A DNA stretch of 64,000 nt from Oceanibaculum indicum P24 (GCF_000299935.1 NZ_AMRL01000002.1:1-64000); one strand, 5' to 3'; counted from the first letter of the stretch, positions 1-8,790 are shown. Notes: generated by a model from the sequence alone, not told the origin. A program made the numbers and translations.

Positions 1-1480
1 CCAGCACCGGCAGGCCGGTCTCCGCTTCGAGGTCCGCCGCATCGGCAAAGCGCGTCCGGCGCCGGCCGGCAAGCCCGGCGGCCAGCAGGCCCGAAAGCAG
101 GGCCACCGCCGCCGCCAGCAACCAGCTGCCCCAACCGGCCGCCTGCGCTGCCTGGCGCGGCACGGCAGCCGCCGACACAAGCCGCGCATCGAAGCCTTGC
201 TGGGCGCGCTGCGCCAGCTCGCTCTCATTGGCGCGGGTCAGCACCGCCTCATAGAGCTGGGTGCGGGTGCGCAGCTCCTCCTCTAGGGCACGGATCGCCG
301 CCTCCGCCTCATTTTGGCCTTCGACCAGCGCGGTCAGACGCTCGACCTCAAGCTGCAAGGCGCGTTCGCGCACCCGCGCCACCTCGGCCTCATTCTCCAG
401 GCTGGCAACCAGCTTGCGCACTTCCTGCGCGATGGTGCCGCGCAGCTCCTCCAGCTCCGCCTGCGCCTCGATGAGGCGCGGATGTTCCTCGCGGTACTGG
501 GTGCGCAGCTCGGCCATGCGGCGCTGGATGGCGGCTTCCTGCAGGCGCAGTTCGCGCACCAGCTCGGTATTCAGCACGATGCTCGCACTGTCGATGGCGC
601 CGGGCCGGTCCAGCAGGCGGCGCACCTGCTGCGCGCGCGCCTCGGCCTCGGTGCGCTGTGCCACGGCAGCGACAAGCTGGGTGCTGACCTGGGACAGCTG
701 GTCGCGCTGCAGGGAATTGCCGCCGACCTCCACCACGCCGGAGCGGCGGCGATATTCCTCAAGCCGGCGCGCGCTTTCCAGCACGTCGGCGCGCAGGCTG
801 TCCAGCTTCTGGCTGAGCCAGCGCCCGGCGCGTTCGGCGGCGCTGTCGCGGCGGGTCGTCCTGCCTTCGAGATAGAGCTGCGCCGTCAGGTTGGCCGCCC
901 GCGCCGCCAGCGCCGGATCGGCAGCGGTGAAGCCCACCGTCAGCAGGCGGGCACCATCGGCGGGCGTGACGCTCAGCCGGTCGAGATAGGCGTCGGTCCC
1001 GCGCTCCAGCGGATCGGAGGTGGGGCTGGCCAGCATCGGTTCGCTCATCAGATCTGCCAAGGCGCGCCGGGCGGCGTCCATGGTCAGACCCGTCCAGTAC
1101 AGCAGTGGATTGCCGTCCGCCGCCAGAGTGTCGGGATTGCCGGCCAGTCCCAGCTCTTGCACCGCCTGGCTGGCGAGATCGCGGGATCGCAGCAACCCCG
1201 CTTCGGTCAGCAGCGCGGTGCGGTCCACCGTCCCGGCGGCGAACTGATTACCCTCGCGTGGCTCCAGCACCAGTACCGCCTCGGCGCGATAGCGCGGCGG
1301 CTGGGCCAGGATCAGGCCGGCGCCCAGCGCGAAGACGACAAGGGTCACGCCGATGAGCAACCCCTTGCGCCGGCCAATGGCCGCGCCGAGCCCGCCTTGC
1401 GCAGGCCTCGCCCAGGCCGGTCCATCCTGCATACCGGACACAGGGCCATGCCCCGCCCGGTAGGGGGTCAGTTCCGTCAT
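1..1480 (-). CDS. Exopolysaccharide chain-length determinant / GumC-Wzc type protein (partial)
   Basis: Inner-membrane polysaccharide co-polymerase that sets chain length and helps export of an exopolysaccharide. The frame reads from an ATG at 1480, preceded by a strong GGGGGGAGAG ribosome site, and runs off the window at base 1, so the C-terminus is missing. Visible parts are a short cytoplasmic N-terminus, a first membrane helix at about residues 40-59, a Wzz-type periplasmic domain, a long charged coiled coil (about 240-400), and a second membrane helix at about 455-475. The last visible residues (ADLEAETGLPVL) resemble the linker into a Wzc/BceF tyrosine-kinase domain, so a kinase domain or a separate kinase gene may follow outside. 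It lies 40 bp after the Wza-like gene and is probably cotranscribed with it. Family is confident; the specific polymer is unknown. Confidence 0.85.
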   Translation of the reverse strand, partial: MTELTPYRAGHGPVSGMQDGPAWARPAQGGLGAAIGRRKGLLIGVTLVVFALGAGLILAQPPRYRAEAVLVLEPREGNQFAAGTVDRTALLTEAGLLRSRDLASQAVQELGLAGNPDTLAADGNPLLYWTGLTMDAARRALADLMSEPMLASPTSDPLERGTDAYLDRLSVTPADGARLLTVGFTAADPALAARAANLTAQLYLEGRTTRRDSAAERAGRWLSQKLDSLRADVLESARRLEEYRRRSGVVEVGGNSLQRDQLSQVSTQLVAAVAQRTEAEARAQQVRRLLDRPGAIDSASIVLNTELVRELRLQEAAIQRRMAELRTQYREEHPRLIEAQAELEELRGTIAQEVRKLVASLENEAEVARVRERALQLEVERLTALVEGQNEAEAAIRALEEELRTRTQLYEAVLTRANESELAQRAQQGFDARLVSAAAVPRQAAQAAGWGSWLLAAAVALLSGLLAAGLAGRRRTRFADAADLEAETGLPVL

Positions 1481-1520
1481 GCCCGCTCTCCCCCCTGTCT
1501 CATGATTGACTGTCCCATGA

Positions 1521-2120
1521 CTATCGCCGGGACCGGCCGATTTCGATCACATCACCCGGCAGCACCACCATATCCGGGTGCCCGGCGATCTCCCGCCGTC
1601 CCTCGGTCTCCCCGCGCAGGATCGTGACCGCCGGAACTGCTGTATCCGCGCTGTAGCCACCCGCCAGGGCCACTGCGCGGCGCACATCGAGTGCCGGCTG
1701 ATAATTGTAGCTGCCTGGCCTTTCGACACCGCCCAGCACGAAGACGGGCCGGTAGCGCGCGACCTCGACCGCCACCTTGGGGTTGACCAGATAGCGCGCG
1801 TCCAGCCGTTCGGCGATGGCGTCGCGCAAAGCCCCCGCCGTGCGCCCGCCAGCCTGTACCGCGCCCAGCAGCGGCATGGCGATCTGCCCCCCGGCGTCCA
1901 GCTCCGCCTCGGTCGTCAGGTCGGGCTGACCCCAGACCGTCACCCGCACCCTGTCGCCCGGCGCCAGCGCATAATCGGCGAGGCTGACCGCCTCGTCCGG
2001 TGTCGGTTCCGGGGTGCTTTCCGGTGTCACGGCGCAGCCAACCAGGGCGACCGCAAGCAGGGGCACAACCGCCCACGCCCGCAGGACGGCCGCTGCACCT
2101 TCAAACATATTGCGTTTCAT
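1521..2120 (-). CDS. Wza/GumB-type polysaccharide export lipoprotein
   Basis: Outer-membrane polysaccharide export protein of 199 residues. I chose the ATG at 2120 because it gives a proper lipoprotein signal: basic start, hydrophobic stretch and lipobox VGCA with Cys29. A longer frame to 2261 would bury that signal. A Poly_export domain follows (about 45-130, beginning LAPGDRVRVTVWG), then a SLBB-like domain (PVFVLGGVERPG, about 130-195). It is short compared with E. coli Wza (about 380 residues) and matches the compact GumB-like form. The GumC-type gene starts 40 bp downstream, so the two form a periplasm-spanning export pair. The promoter should lie in the AT-rich gap 2121-2534. Confidence 0.88.
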   Translation of the reverse strand: MKRNMFEGAAAVLRAWAVVPLLAVALVGCAVTPESTPEPTPDEAVSLADYALAPGDRVRVTVWGQPDLTTEAELDAGGQIAMPLLGAVQAGGRTAGALRDAIAERLDARYLVNPKVAVEVARYRPVFVLGGVERPGSYNYQPALDVRRAVALAGGYSADTAVPAVTILRGETEGRREIAGHPDMVVLPGDVIEIGRSRR

Positions 2121-2534
2121 CGGACGCCCACCCCAACCAATGCCCGGAATCACGGCATCATATCGCATTCGGGCGGTCAAGATGGAGGTTAGATGCGAAA
2201 TCGCGAGAGCGGTACCTCTATCCGCCTGAAATACCGGGAGTAATGGCCGCACTAGCGCCATATAGGATCATGTTTTGTCTGGATATAATTAAAATTATAT
2301 GTAATTATCTTGCCTCTGATCGCAACGGCTTGCGAGAGAAACACTGATTTAATGACCGAACTTTGATAAAAGACCTGGATACCTGTAGAAGTTCCGCCGC
2401 GACAGGTCGCGCAAGGAACCCGGTGTCCCACGGCCACGCGAACACGCCGTCTCGCGAGGGTTTCGACGGCAAGCAAACCACAAGGGCGCAACAGCGTCTG
2501 ACGGCACAATGATCCGCAAGTTGGGGAGCGGTAG
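2121..2534. other. Divergent intergenic region with AT-rich core
   Basis: A 414-bp gap between the export operon (minus) and the EAL-like gene (plus). No supported gene is seen. The stretch 2281-2312 is strikingly AT-rich for this genome and contains the palindrome ATAATTAAAATTAT, a plausible promoter or regulator-binding core. A GGGGAG ribosome site at 2523-2528 belongs to the plus-strand gene. No repeat or RNA gene was recognised. Confidence 0.5.
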
Positions 2535-3785
2535 ATGGCAATATTGACGCAAGCAGCACAGGGCGGGCAAACCGCCCGCGGTCCCAGCCAGGAATATATG
2601 CTGCTGGACTATCTGCAGCGCCTCAGCCGGAACAATCTGGAAGACCGCACGGCCGTGCATCTGCACCTGTCGCGGCTGCGCCCCAACAACCGGCGCGACC
2701 ACCATATCCGTATCGCCGCCGCGACCTTCGAGGGCATCGTCCAGAATTACGAAGGCCAGACCTTCATCCTGTCCAATTCCGACATCTTCTTCATCTGCAA
2801 GGGCGCCACGCTGCAGGACATCGACACCGCCGTCATGAAGGTGCGGTTCCTGTTCAGCGAAGACCCGCTCGCCCAGGGCGACGAGGAAGAGGACATTCAC
2901 AAATTCTGCACCTGGTACAACATGGAGAGCCAGTACGACGACGTGCTGGAAGTCGCCAAGAAGATGCACCGGGAGCGCGAACGCCAGGCCCGCATGAACG
3001 CGACCGCCGACCCCAAGGCGGGCGCCAAGCGCAGCGGCCGCCGGCCGATCGAGCCGGAGCAGCTGGGCAAGCTGGAGCAGTTCCTGGCGCGCGCCGACAT
3101 GTCGAACCTGATGCGCCGCCAGTCGATCTGCGCGATCACGCCGGGCATGCCGCCGCAGCCGGTGTTTCAGGAGCTGTATATCTCCATCCCCGACCTGCAG
3201 AACACGATGCTGCCGGAGTACGATATCGGGGCCAATCCGTGGCTGTTCCAGCATCTGACCCAGACGCTGGACAGCCGCATGCTGTCGCTGCTGATGCGCA
3301 ATGACGACAGTTCGATCGCCAGCTCCTTCTCGATCAACATGAATGTCTCGACGGTGCTGTCGCCGCAGTTCCTGAACTTCGATTCCAGCCTGAAAGCCGT
3401 GGCGCGCGGCACCGTTGTCGTGGAATTCCAGAAGATCGACATCTTCGGCGACATGGGCGCCTATGTCTTCGCCCGCGACTTCCTGCGCGAGCGCGGCTAC
3501 CGCATCTGCCTGGACGGGCTGAACCACCTGACCATCCAGTTCATCGACCGTGAACGGCTGGGCCTCGACCTGCTGAAGGTGATCTGGACGCCGGACATGG
3601 CGGAAGACAATTCGGGCAACCGCCTGGCCGAGCTGAAACAGCATGTGGATCGCTGCGGCCGCGCCCGCATCATCCTGTGCCGCTGCGACAATGACGAGGC
3701 GGTGCGCTTCGGCCAGTCGCTCGGCCTGACCATGTTCCAGGGCCGCCACGTCGACAAGATGCTGGCCGAGGGGCGGCGTATCTGA
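2535..3785 (+). CDS. Degenerate GGDEF/EAL-like signalling protein
   Basis: A 416-residue soluble protein with no signal peptide or membrane helix. The C-terminal part (about 205-405) follows the EAL phosphodiesterase fold in order: a QPVFQELYIS start, FSINMNVS with the conserved Asn268, VVVEF (Glu296), a LDG in place of the catalytic Asp-Asp pair (Asp327-Gly328), LLKVIW with Lys348, and a terminal LGLTMFQG. The EAL Glu, the second Asp and the late Glu are not recognisable, so hydrolysis of c-di-GMP is doubtful. The N-terminal part (about 55-110, SNSDIFFI in the GGDEF position) looks like a decayed GGDEF domain. Start chosen by the GGGGAG site. It faces the exopolysaccharide export genes, which fits a c-di-GMP effector role (inference). 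Confidence 0.72.
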   Translation: MAILTQAAQGGQTARGPSQEYMLLDYLQRLSRNNLEDRTAVHLHLSRLRPNNRRDHHIRIAAATFEGIVQNYEGQTFILSNSDIFFICKGATLQDIDTAVMKVRFLFSEDPLAQGDEEEDIHKFCTWYNMESQYDDVLEVAKKMHRERERQARMNATADPKAGAKRSGRRPIEPEQLGKLEQFLARADMSNLMRRQSICAITPGMPPQPVFQELYISIPDLQNTMLPEYDIGANPWLFQHLTQTLDSRMLSLLMRNDDSSIASSFSINMNVSTVLSPQFLNFDSSLKAVARGTVVVEFQKIDIFGDMGAYVFARDFLRERGYRICLDGLNHLTIQFIDRERLGLDLLKVIWTPDMAEDNSGNRLAELKQHVDRCGRARIILCRCDNDEAVRFGQSLGLTMFQGRHVDKMLAEGRRI

Positions 3786-3807
3786 CACCGTCCCATCGCC
3801 GCGCTTT

Positions 3808-4782
3808 CTAGGCGATATCGATCAGCAGCGAACCCTGAATTTCGCCGGCTTCCAGCGCGGCATGCGCGGCCGGCACCTGCTCCAGCGGGAAGCGCCGGTC
3901 GATCCGGTGCTTCAGCCCGCCTTCCGTCAGGCAGCGCGTGATGTCGGCGAAGGCCTGGCGCTTTGCAGCCTCGGGCATGTCGAAGATCGCGACCATGCGG
4001 ATGTTGGTGTTCTTGTACATTAGCAGGTGGAAGGGCAGCACCGGGGCTGGCATCGAGTCGGAGGCATAGGTTGCGATGGTGCCGTTCGGGCGCATTAGTA
4101 CCGTGACCGCCTCGATATTCGTGCCGAACGCCACCTCCACCACATGATCGACACCCTTGGGCGCGGCCTGCTTCGCCGCCTCCAGCAACTCCTTGCCGTG
4201 CGGGATCGCGACATCGGCGCCCAGCGCCTCAGCCTCGGCGCGCTTCTCCGGCGTGGAGGCGGTGGCGATGACCCGTGCACCCGCCCACTTCGCCAGCTGC
4301 ACGGCATAGCGCCCGACCCGGCCGGTCGCCCCGGTCACCAGCACGGTCTTGCCGCTGATATCGCCATCGGCGAACAGGCTGCGATGTGCGGTGACCGCCG
4401 GCACGCCAAGACAGGCACCGTCATCGAAGCCGATCCCGTCCGGCAACGCGATGGCATAGTCCGCCGGCACGCAGGTGAAATGCGCCGCCGTTCCGAAGGG
4501 GCGCTTGGCCTGCGCGGCGAACACCCAGACCCGCTGGCCGATGCGGGACGGATCGACGCCCTCGCCCACCTTGTCGATGGCGCCCGCCCCGTCCTGATGC
4601 GGGATGATCCGCGCGAACCGGTCCAGCTCCCGCCCGTTCGAGCGGCGCTTGCTGTCGGTCGGATTCACCCCGGAGACGGCGAGCCGCACCCTGACCTCGC
4701 CGGCGGCGGGGATCGGATCGGGCATCTCGCCGATTGTCAGAACCTCGGGCGTACCTTTTGCCTCGTACCAGACCGCGCGCAT
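3808..4782 (-). CDS. NADPH:quinone reductase-like zinc-free alcohol dehydrogenase family protein
   Basis: A 324-residue medium-chain dehydrogenase/reductase of the quinone oxidoreductase (zeta-crystallin) branch. A GroES-like domain occupies the first 130 residues (PHQDGAGAI around 61-69) and a Rossmann fold follows, with the nucleotide-binding GATGRVG at 151-157. The structural and catalytic zinc cysteines of alcohol dehydrogenases are absent. It probably reduces a quinone or an alpha,beta-unsaturated carbonyl with NADPH; the substrate cannot be read from the sequence. Its ATG overlaps the stop of the upstream MFS gene by one base (TGATG), so the two are translationally coupled in the dehydratase operon. 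Confidence 0.85.
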   Translation of the reverse strand: MRAVWYEAKGTPEVLTIGEMPDPIPAAGEVRVRLAVSGVNPTDSKRRSNGRELDRFARIIPHQDGAGAIDKVGEGVDPSRIGQRVWVFAAQAKRPFGTAAHFTCVPADYAIALPDGIGFDDGACLGVPAVTAHRSLFADGDISGKTVLVTGATGRVGRYAVQLAKWAGARVIATASTPEKRAEAEALGADVAIPHGKELLEAAKQAAPKGVDHVVEVAFGTNIEAVTVLMRPNGTIATYASDSMPAPVLPFHLLMYKNTNIRMVAIFDMPEAAKRQAFADITRCLTEGGLKHRIDRRFPLEQVPAAHAALEAGEIQGSLLIDIA

Positions 4783-6059
4783 CAGTTTCTCCCTTGCGAT
4801 AGAGGCTGAGGAACCCGGTCCTCCGCCCGTGCGTAATAGGCCAGCGCCAGCAGCGTCACCACTGCCAGCGCCGCGAACAGGAACCGGTAGGGCAGATCGG
4901 CCGCCCCCGGCACGGACGCCGCCACGAAGCCGATCAGCACGCCGCTGGCCATCTGCAGGGCGGCGGCACCGGTCTGCACCGCAATGTTCACCGTGGTGAT
5001 GCCGCGCCCCACCAGATGGTCGGGGAACAGCGTGCGGCCATGGGCGACGACGATGACGTTATAGGTATTGAACAGGGTGAAGCCGATCAACAGCGCGGCC
5101 ACCAGCCACAGGCTGGACTCGGCGAACATCGCAAGGCCGGCAAGGCAGGCCATGCTGCCGCCGCCACCCGCCAGCACCAGCTTGCGGCGGCTCTGGATGC
5201 GGCGGTCCAGCGGGCTGTAGATCAGCGTGCCGGCAATGATGGCGAGGCTCATCCCCAGCAGGATATTGCCCCGCTCCACCCCTTCCAGCCCGTGCACATC
5301 GTGCAGGAAGGGGGCCGCCCACAGCCCCAGCACGGTGATGGTGCAGGCATAGGTAACGAAGCCGGGCGCCAGGATGTAGGGCAGCTGCGGGTTGCGGAAC
5401 ACCGCCTTCAGCCCGGCCCAGATATCCGCGCCGCTCTCGCGCTTGCGGGCGAGGAACTGATGGCCGGGCGGCGCATCGCGTACCCCGGCCAGCACGGCCA
5501 GAACCACGGCCAGCGTCACCAGCCCCATGACCAGGAAGGTGCCGCGCCAGCCCAGCCATTCGGTCGCCAGCGCCATCGGCGTGGTGGCCAGCAGGTTGCC
5601 GGCATTGGACAGGGCAATCATCCAGCCCATCGTCATGGTGAAGGAGCGCGCATCGAACCAGCGCGCCAGCACCACGAACCCGCCCATCATCACGCCGGCG
5701 CAGCCAATGCCGATCAGCACCCGGGCCAGCACCACATGCCAGTAGGTCTCCGCCAGGAAAAACACGATGGAGCCCGCCACCGCGAACAGCATGGTGCCGG
5801 CGATGGTGAGGCGCGAGCCATAACGGTCGAGCAGGATGCCGGTCGGGATCTGGGTCAGCGCGAAAGTCAGGAAGAAGGCCGCCGTCAGCATGCCCATCTC
5901 GCTGGCCGACAGCGCCAGGTCGCGCATCAGCTCCGGCGCGATGACGCCGGTGGCCGAGCGGAAGAACTGGCTGAGAATCGCCGCCAGGCCGAGGCAGAGA
6001 AAGATGCGGATGACGGTGGCGCGCCAGCCTTCCGGCCGCCTCTCTCCTGCCTCGTCCAT
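4782..6059 (-). CDS. MFS transporter
   Basis: A 425-residue major facilitator superfamily permease with about 12 hydrophobic helices and the loop 2-3 motif GILLDRYGSR near residue 75. It resembles the sugar-acid/metabolite:proton symporter or NNP-like branches, but the substrate is not determinable. It starts 7 bases after the dehydratase stop and overlaps the oxidoreductase start, so the three genes form one minus-strand operon. By position it probably imports the compound dehydrated by the neighbouring IlvD/Edd enzyme (inference). Confidence 0.88.
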   Translation of the reverse strand: MDEAGERRPEGWRATVIRIFLCLGLAAILSQFFRSATGVIAPELMRDLALSASEMGMLTAAFFLTFALTQIPTGILLDRYGSRLTIAGTMLFAVAGSIVFFLAETYWHVVLARVLIGIGCAGVMMGGFVVLARWFDARSFTMTMGWMIALSNAGNLLATTPMALATEWLGWRGTFLVMGLVTLAVVLAVLAGVRDAPPGHQFLARKRESGADIWAGLKAVFRNPQLPYILAPGFVTYACTITVLGLWAAPFLHDVHGLEGVERGNILLGMSLAIIAGTLIYSPLDRRIQSRRKLVLAGGGGSMACLAGLAMFAESSLWLVAALLIGFTLFNTYNVIVVAHGRTLFPDHLVGRGITTVNIAVQTGAAALQMASGVLIGFVAASVPGAADLPYRFLFAALAVVTLLALAYYARAEDRVPQPLSQGRN

Positions 6060-6066
6060 GAATGGC

Positions 6067-7800
6067 TCAGCCCTTCGCCAGCGGGGTCTTCGCCTTGACC
6101 GGCGGGACCAGGAAGTCGAAATCGACGCCCTTGTCGGCCTGCGTGACCGTATCCATCAGCAGCTTGCGGTAGCCGCGGTCATCCTCCGGCCGCAGCGGGC
6201 GCGGCGGCAAGGAGGCGCGGCGGCGTTCGATCTCCGCCTCGTCCACCAGCATGTCGAGCCGCCGGCCGGCAACGTCGAGGCGGATGCGGTCGCCGGTGCG
6301 GACCAGCGCCAGCGGCCCGCCATCGGCGGATTCCGGCGTCACATGCAGCACGATGGTGCCCGCCGCCGTGCCGCTCATGCGGCCGTCGGAAATCCGCACG
6401 ATATCCTTCACACCCTGGCGCGCCAGCTTGCGCGGGATCGGCAGATAGCCGGCCTCCGGCATGCCGGGATGGCCCTTGGGGCCAATATTCTGCAACACCA
6501 GAATATCATCCGCCGTCACCTCCAGATCGTCGGAATCGATGCGCGCGGCAAGGTCCGCGGCATCGGCGAAAACGACGGCGCGGCCCTCATGCTGCATCAG
6601 CTTCGGATTGGCGGCGGACTGCTTGATGATCGCCCCGCCGGGACACAGATTGCCGCGCAGCACAGCGATGCCGCCCTCGGCATAAATCGGATCCTTGGCG
6701 GTGCGCACCACATTCTGCGGCCAGGGCTTGGGCGCGGCCTCAATCTCCTCGCCCAGGGTGCGGCCGGAAACGGTCAGGCAGTCGAGATTCAGCAGATGCT
6801 TCAGTTCGCGCAGGATCATCACCAGCCCGCCGGCCTTGTGCAGGTCTTCCATGTAGTAGCTGCCCGACGGCTTCAGATCGACCAGCACCGGCGTATCGGC
6901 CCCCAGCCGGTCCACCGCCTCCAGATCGACCTCGATGCCCATGCGCCCGGCCATCGCCGTCAGATGGACCAGGCCGTTGGTCGAACCGCCGATAGCCAGC
7001 AGAACGCGCAGCGCATTCTCGAACGCCTTCGGCGTCATGATCTTGTCTGGGGTCAGCCGGTCGGCAGCGATACGCACAGCGGCAGCGCCGGTTTCCTCGG
7101 CATGGCGCTGGCGCGCGGCGGAGACGGCGGGCGGACAAGCGCCGCCCGGCAGCATCATGCCCAGCGCCTCGGTCACCAGCGCCATGGTGCTGGCCGTGCC
7201 CATGACCGAGCAGGTACCGGCAGTCGGCACCAGTTGGTCGTTCACCTCGGCAATTTCCTGATCGTCGATCTCCTCGGCGCGGTAGCGGCCCCAGAAGCGG
7301 CGGCAGTCTGTGCAGGCACCCACCCGCTCGCCACGATGGCTGCCGGTCAGCATGGCGCCGGTGACCAGCTGGATCGCCGGGACATTGGCGGAGGCCGCGC
7401 CCATCAGCTGCGCCGGCACGGTCTTGTCGCAGCCGCCGATCAGCACCACCGCATCCATCGGCTGGGCGCGGATCATCTCCTCCGTGTCGATCGCCATGAG
7501 GTTGCGCAGATACATGCTGGTCGGATGCGCGAAGCTCTCATGCAGCGAGATGGTGGGGAATTCGATGGGCAGCGCGCCCTGCAGCATGGCGCCGCGCTTC
7601 ACCGCCTCCACCAGGTCGGGCACGTTGCGGTGGCAGGCATTGTAGCCGCTGAAGGTGTTCACGATGCCGATGATCGGCCGGCCCAGTGCATCATCCGTAT
7701 AGCCCATCGCCTTGATGAAGGCCTTGCGCAGGAACAGCGAGAACCCGTCATCGCCGTAGCTGGTCAGTCCCCGCGACATGCCGCGCTTTTCGCTGCTCAT
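6067..7800 (-). CDS. IlvD/Edd family dehydratase (sugar-acid or dihydroxy-acid dehydratase)
   Basis: Iron-sulfur dehydratase of 577 residues that removes water from a 2,3-dihydroxy acid. The three cluster cysteines of the family are present: Cys56 (GYNAC), Cys124 (GGCDKT) and Cys197 (GTCSVMG). The start at 7800 follows a GGGGAGGA site; an upstream ATG at 7824 has none. A biosynthetic ilvD is usually constitutive and stands alone. Here the gene leads an operon with an MFS permease and a reductase and has a divergent GntR regulator, which points to catabolism of a sugar acid such as an aldonate (inference). The family is secure, the substrate is not. Confidence 0.87.
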   Translation of the reverse strand: MSSEKRGMSRGLTSYGDDGFSLFLRKAFIKAMGYTDDALGRPIIGIVNTFSGYNACHRNVPDLVEAVKRGAMLQGALPIEFPTISLHESFAHPTSMYLRNLMAIDTEEMIRAQPMDAVVLIGGCDKTVPAQLMGAASANVPAIQLVTGAMLTGSHRGERVGACTDCRRFWGRYRAEEIDDQEIAEVNDQLVPTAGTCSVMGTASTMALVTEALGMMLPGGACPPAVSAARQRHAEETGAAAVRIAADRLTPDKIMTPKAFENALRVLLAIGGSTNGLVHLTAMAGRMGIEVDLEAVDRLGADTPVLVDLKPSGSYYMEDLHKAGGLVMILRELKHLLNLDCLTVSGRTLGEEIEAAPKPWPQNVVRTAKDPIYAEGGIAVLRGNLCPGGAIIKQSAANPKLMQHEGRAVVFADAADLAARIDSDDLEVTADDILVLQNIGPKGHPGMPEAGYLPIPRKLARQGVKDIVRISDGRMSGTAAGTIVLHVTPESADGGPLALVRTGDRIRLDVAGRRLDMLVDEAEIERRRASLPPRPLRPEDDRGYRKLLMDTVTQADKGVDFDFLVPPVKAKTPLAKG

Positions 7801-7829
7801 CCTTGTCCTCCCCGTTTTCTTCACGTGCC

Positions 7830-7862
7830 TGACAATAGACCGTCCTTGAAATTGTCAACAAT
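7830..7862. promoter_or_regulatory. Putative GntR operator between the divergent dehydratase operon and regulator
   Basis: The 139-bp divergent gap holds ATTGTCAACAAT at 7851-7862, an inverted repeat ATTGT-NN-ACAAT of the type bound by FadR-subfamily GntR proteins. TGACAAT at 7830-7836 and ATTGTCA at 7851-7857 also form a pair of inverted arms separated by 14 bases. The site is 30-50 bp upstream of the dehydratase start, well placed to repress it and the regulator gene together. Confidence 0.55.
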
Positions 7863-7939
7863 CCTGTTCTACGCATGGCTTGCCTATGGTTAGCTTGAGG
7901 CTGCAAACCGCAGGCGGTTTTCACCAGGCGGACGGAAGC

Positions 7940-8617
7940 ATGAGCGAAGCACTGGCACTCGACGGGGAGACCCCGCAGGACCGCATCGTGCAGCGGATCG
8001 AGGAGGATATCGTCTTCGGCCGGCTGCATCCGCGCGAGCGGCTGGTCGAGGAAGCGCTGGCCGAACGCTTCGGCGTGAAGCGCCATATCGTGCGCGAGGC
8101 GCTGGCCGATCTGGAGCGGCGCGGGCTGATCGAACGCTTCCGCAACCGCGGCGCCATGGTGAAGGCCTATACGCCCGAGGAAGTGGAGCAGCTCTATGCC
8201 GTGCGCGCGCTGCTGGAAACAAGCTGCGCCGAGATGCTGCCGCTGCCGATGGACCCGGCCCGCCTCGCCGAGCTGGAAGCGCTGCAGGACGAGCATGACG
8301 CGGCGGTGGCGGCGCAGGACCTGCCGCGCATCTTCCGCCTGAACGTGCAGTTCCACCGCGTGCTCTATGCCGGCTGCGGCAATCCCTATCTCGCCGGCGT
8401 CATCGACGAATTCGCGCAGAAGACCCACGCCATCCGCTTCTATTCGGTGGTGCAGCCGGAGACCATCGCCTATGCCCGCGACGACCACCGCGATATCCTG
8501 AAAGCCATCCGCGAGGGTGACCGGCAGCGCCTGATGGAAATCTGCCGGCGTCACCTGATGCCCTCGAAGGAGGCCTATATCGATGCCTACCGCCGCCGCT
8601 TCGGCCTGATCGAGTAG
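7940..8617 (+). CDS. GntR family transcriptional regulator (FadR/FCD subfamily)
   Basis: A 225-residue regulator. The N-terminal winged helix (about 12-75) contains LVEEALAERFGVKRHIVREAL-type GntR sequence. A helical FCD ligand-binding domain follows (about 85-215), with candidate metal/ligand residues in FHRVLYAGCGN and DDHRDIL. The ATG at 7940 follows GGACGGAAG and is preferred to a TTG at 7880. It is divergent from the dehydratase operon and probably represses it until the sugar acid or a product binds. It is followed by a copy of the convergent-gap repeat. Confidence 0.88.
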   Translation: MSEALALDGETPQDRIVQRIEEDIVFGRLHPRERLVEEALAERFGVKRHIVREALADLERRGLIERFRNRGAMVKAYTPEEVEQLYAVRALLETSCAEMLPLPMDPARLAELEALQDEHDAAVAAQDLPRIFRLNVQFHRVLYAGCGNPYLAGVIDEFAQKTHAIRFYSVVQPETIAYARDDHRDILKAIREGDRQRLMEICRRHLMPSKEAYIDAYRRRFGLIE

Positions 8618-8670
8618 GGCGCCTTCCGAGCTCAGGGAAAGTCGCTGGAGCCCAGACAAACCTCCAAACC

Positions 8671-8790
8671 GTCACCCCCGCACTTGTTGCGGGGGTCCAG
8701 GCCTCGGCTCACTGGATCGTGTACTGAGCAGGCTGAAGCCTGGATTCCCGGCCCCTCTGGTTAAGCCAGAGGATGGCCCGGGAATGACAG
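8671..8790. repeat. Convergent-gap palindromic repeat, copy A (expanded right hairpin)
   Basis: First of five related elements (others at 27175, 38653, 47781, 61812). The left hairpin is CCCCCGCA-CTTGT-TGCGGGGG. The right arm keeps ATTCCCGG...CCGGGAAT, but the usual five-base loop is replaced by a second stem, CCTCTGG-TTAAG-CCAGAGG. The element begins with GTCA and ends with TGAC. It sits between gntR (plus) and the multicopper oxidase gene (minus), which converge on it. Confidence 0.85.
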
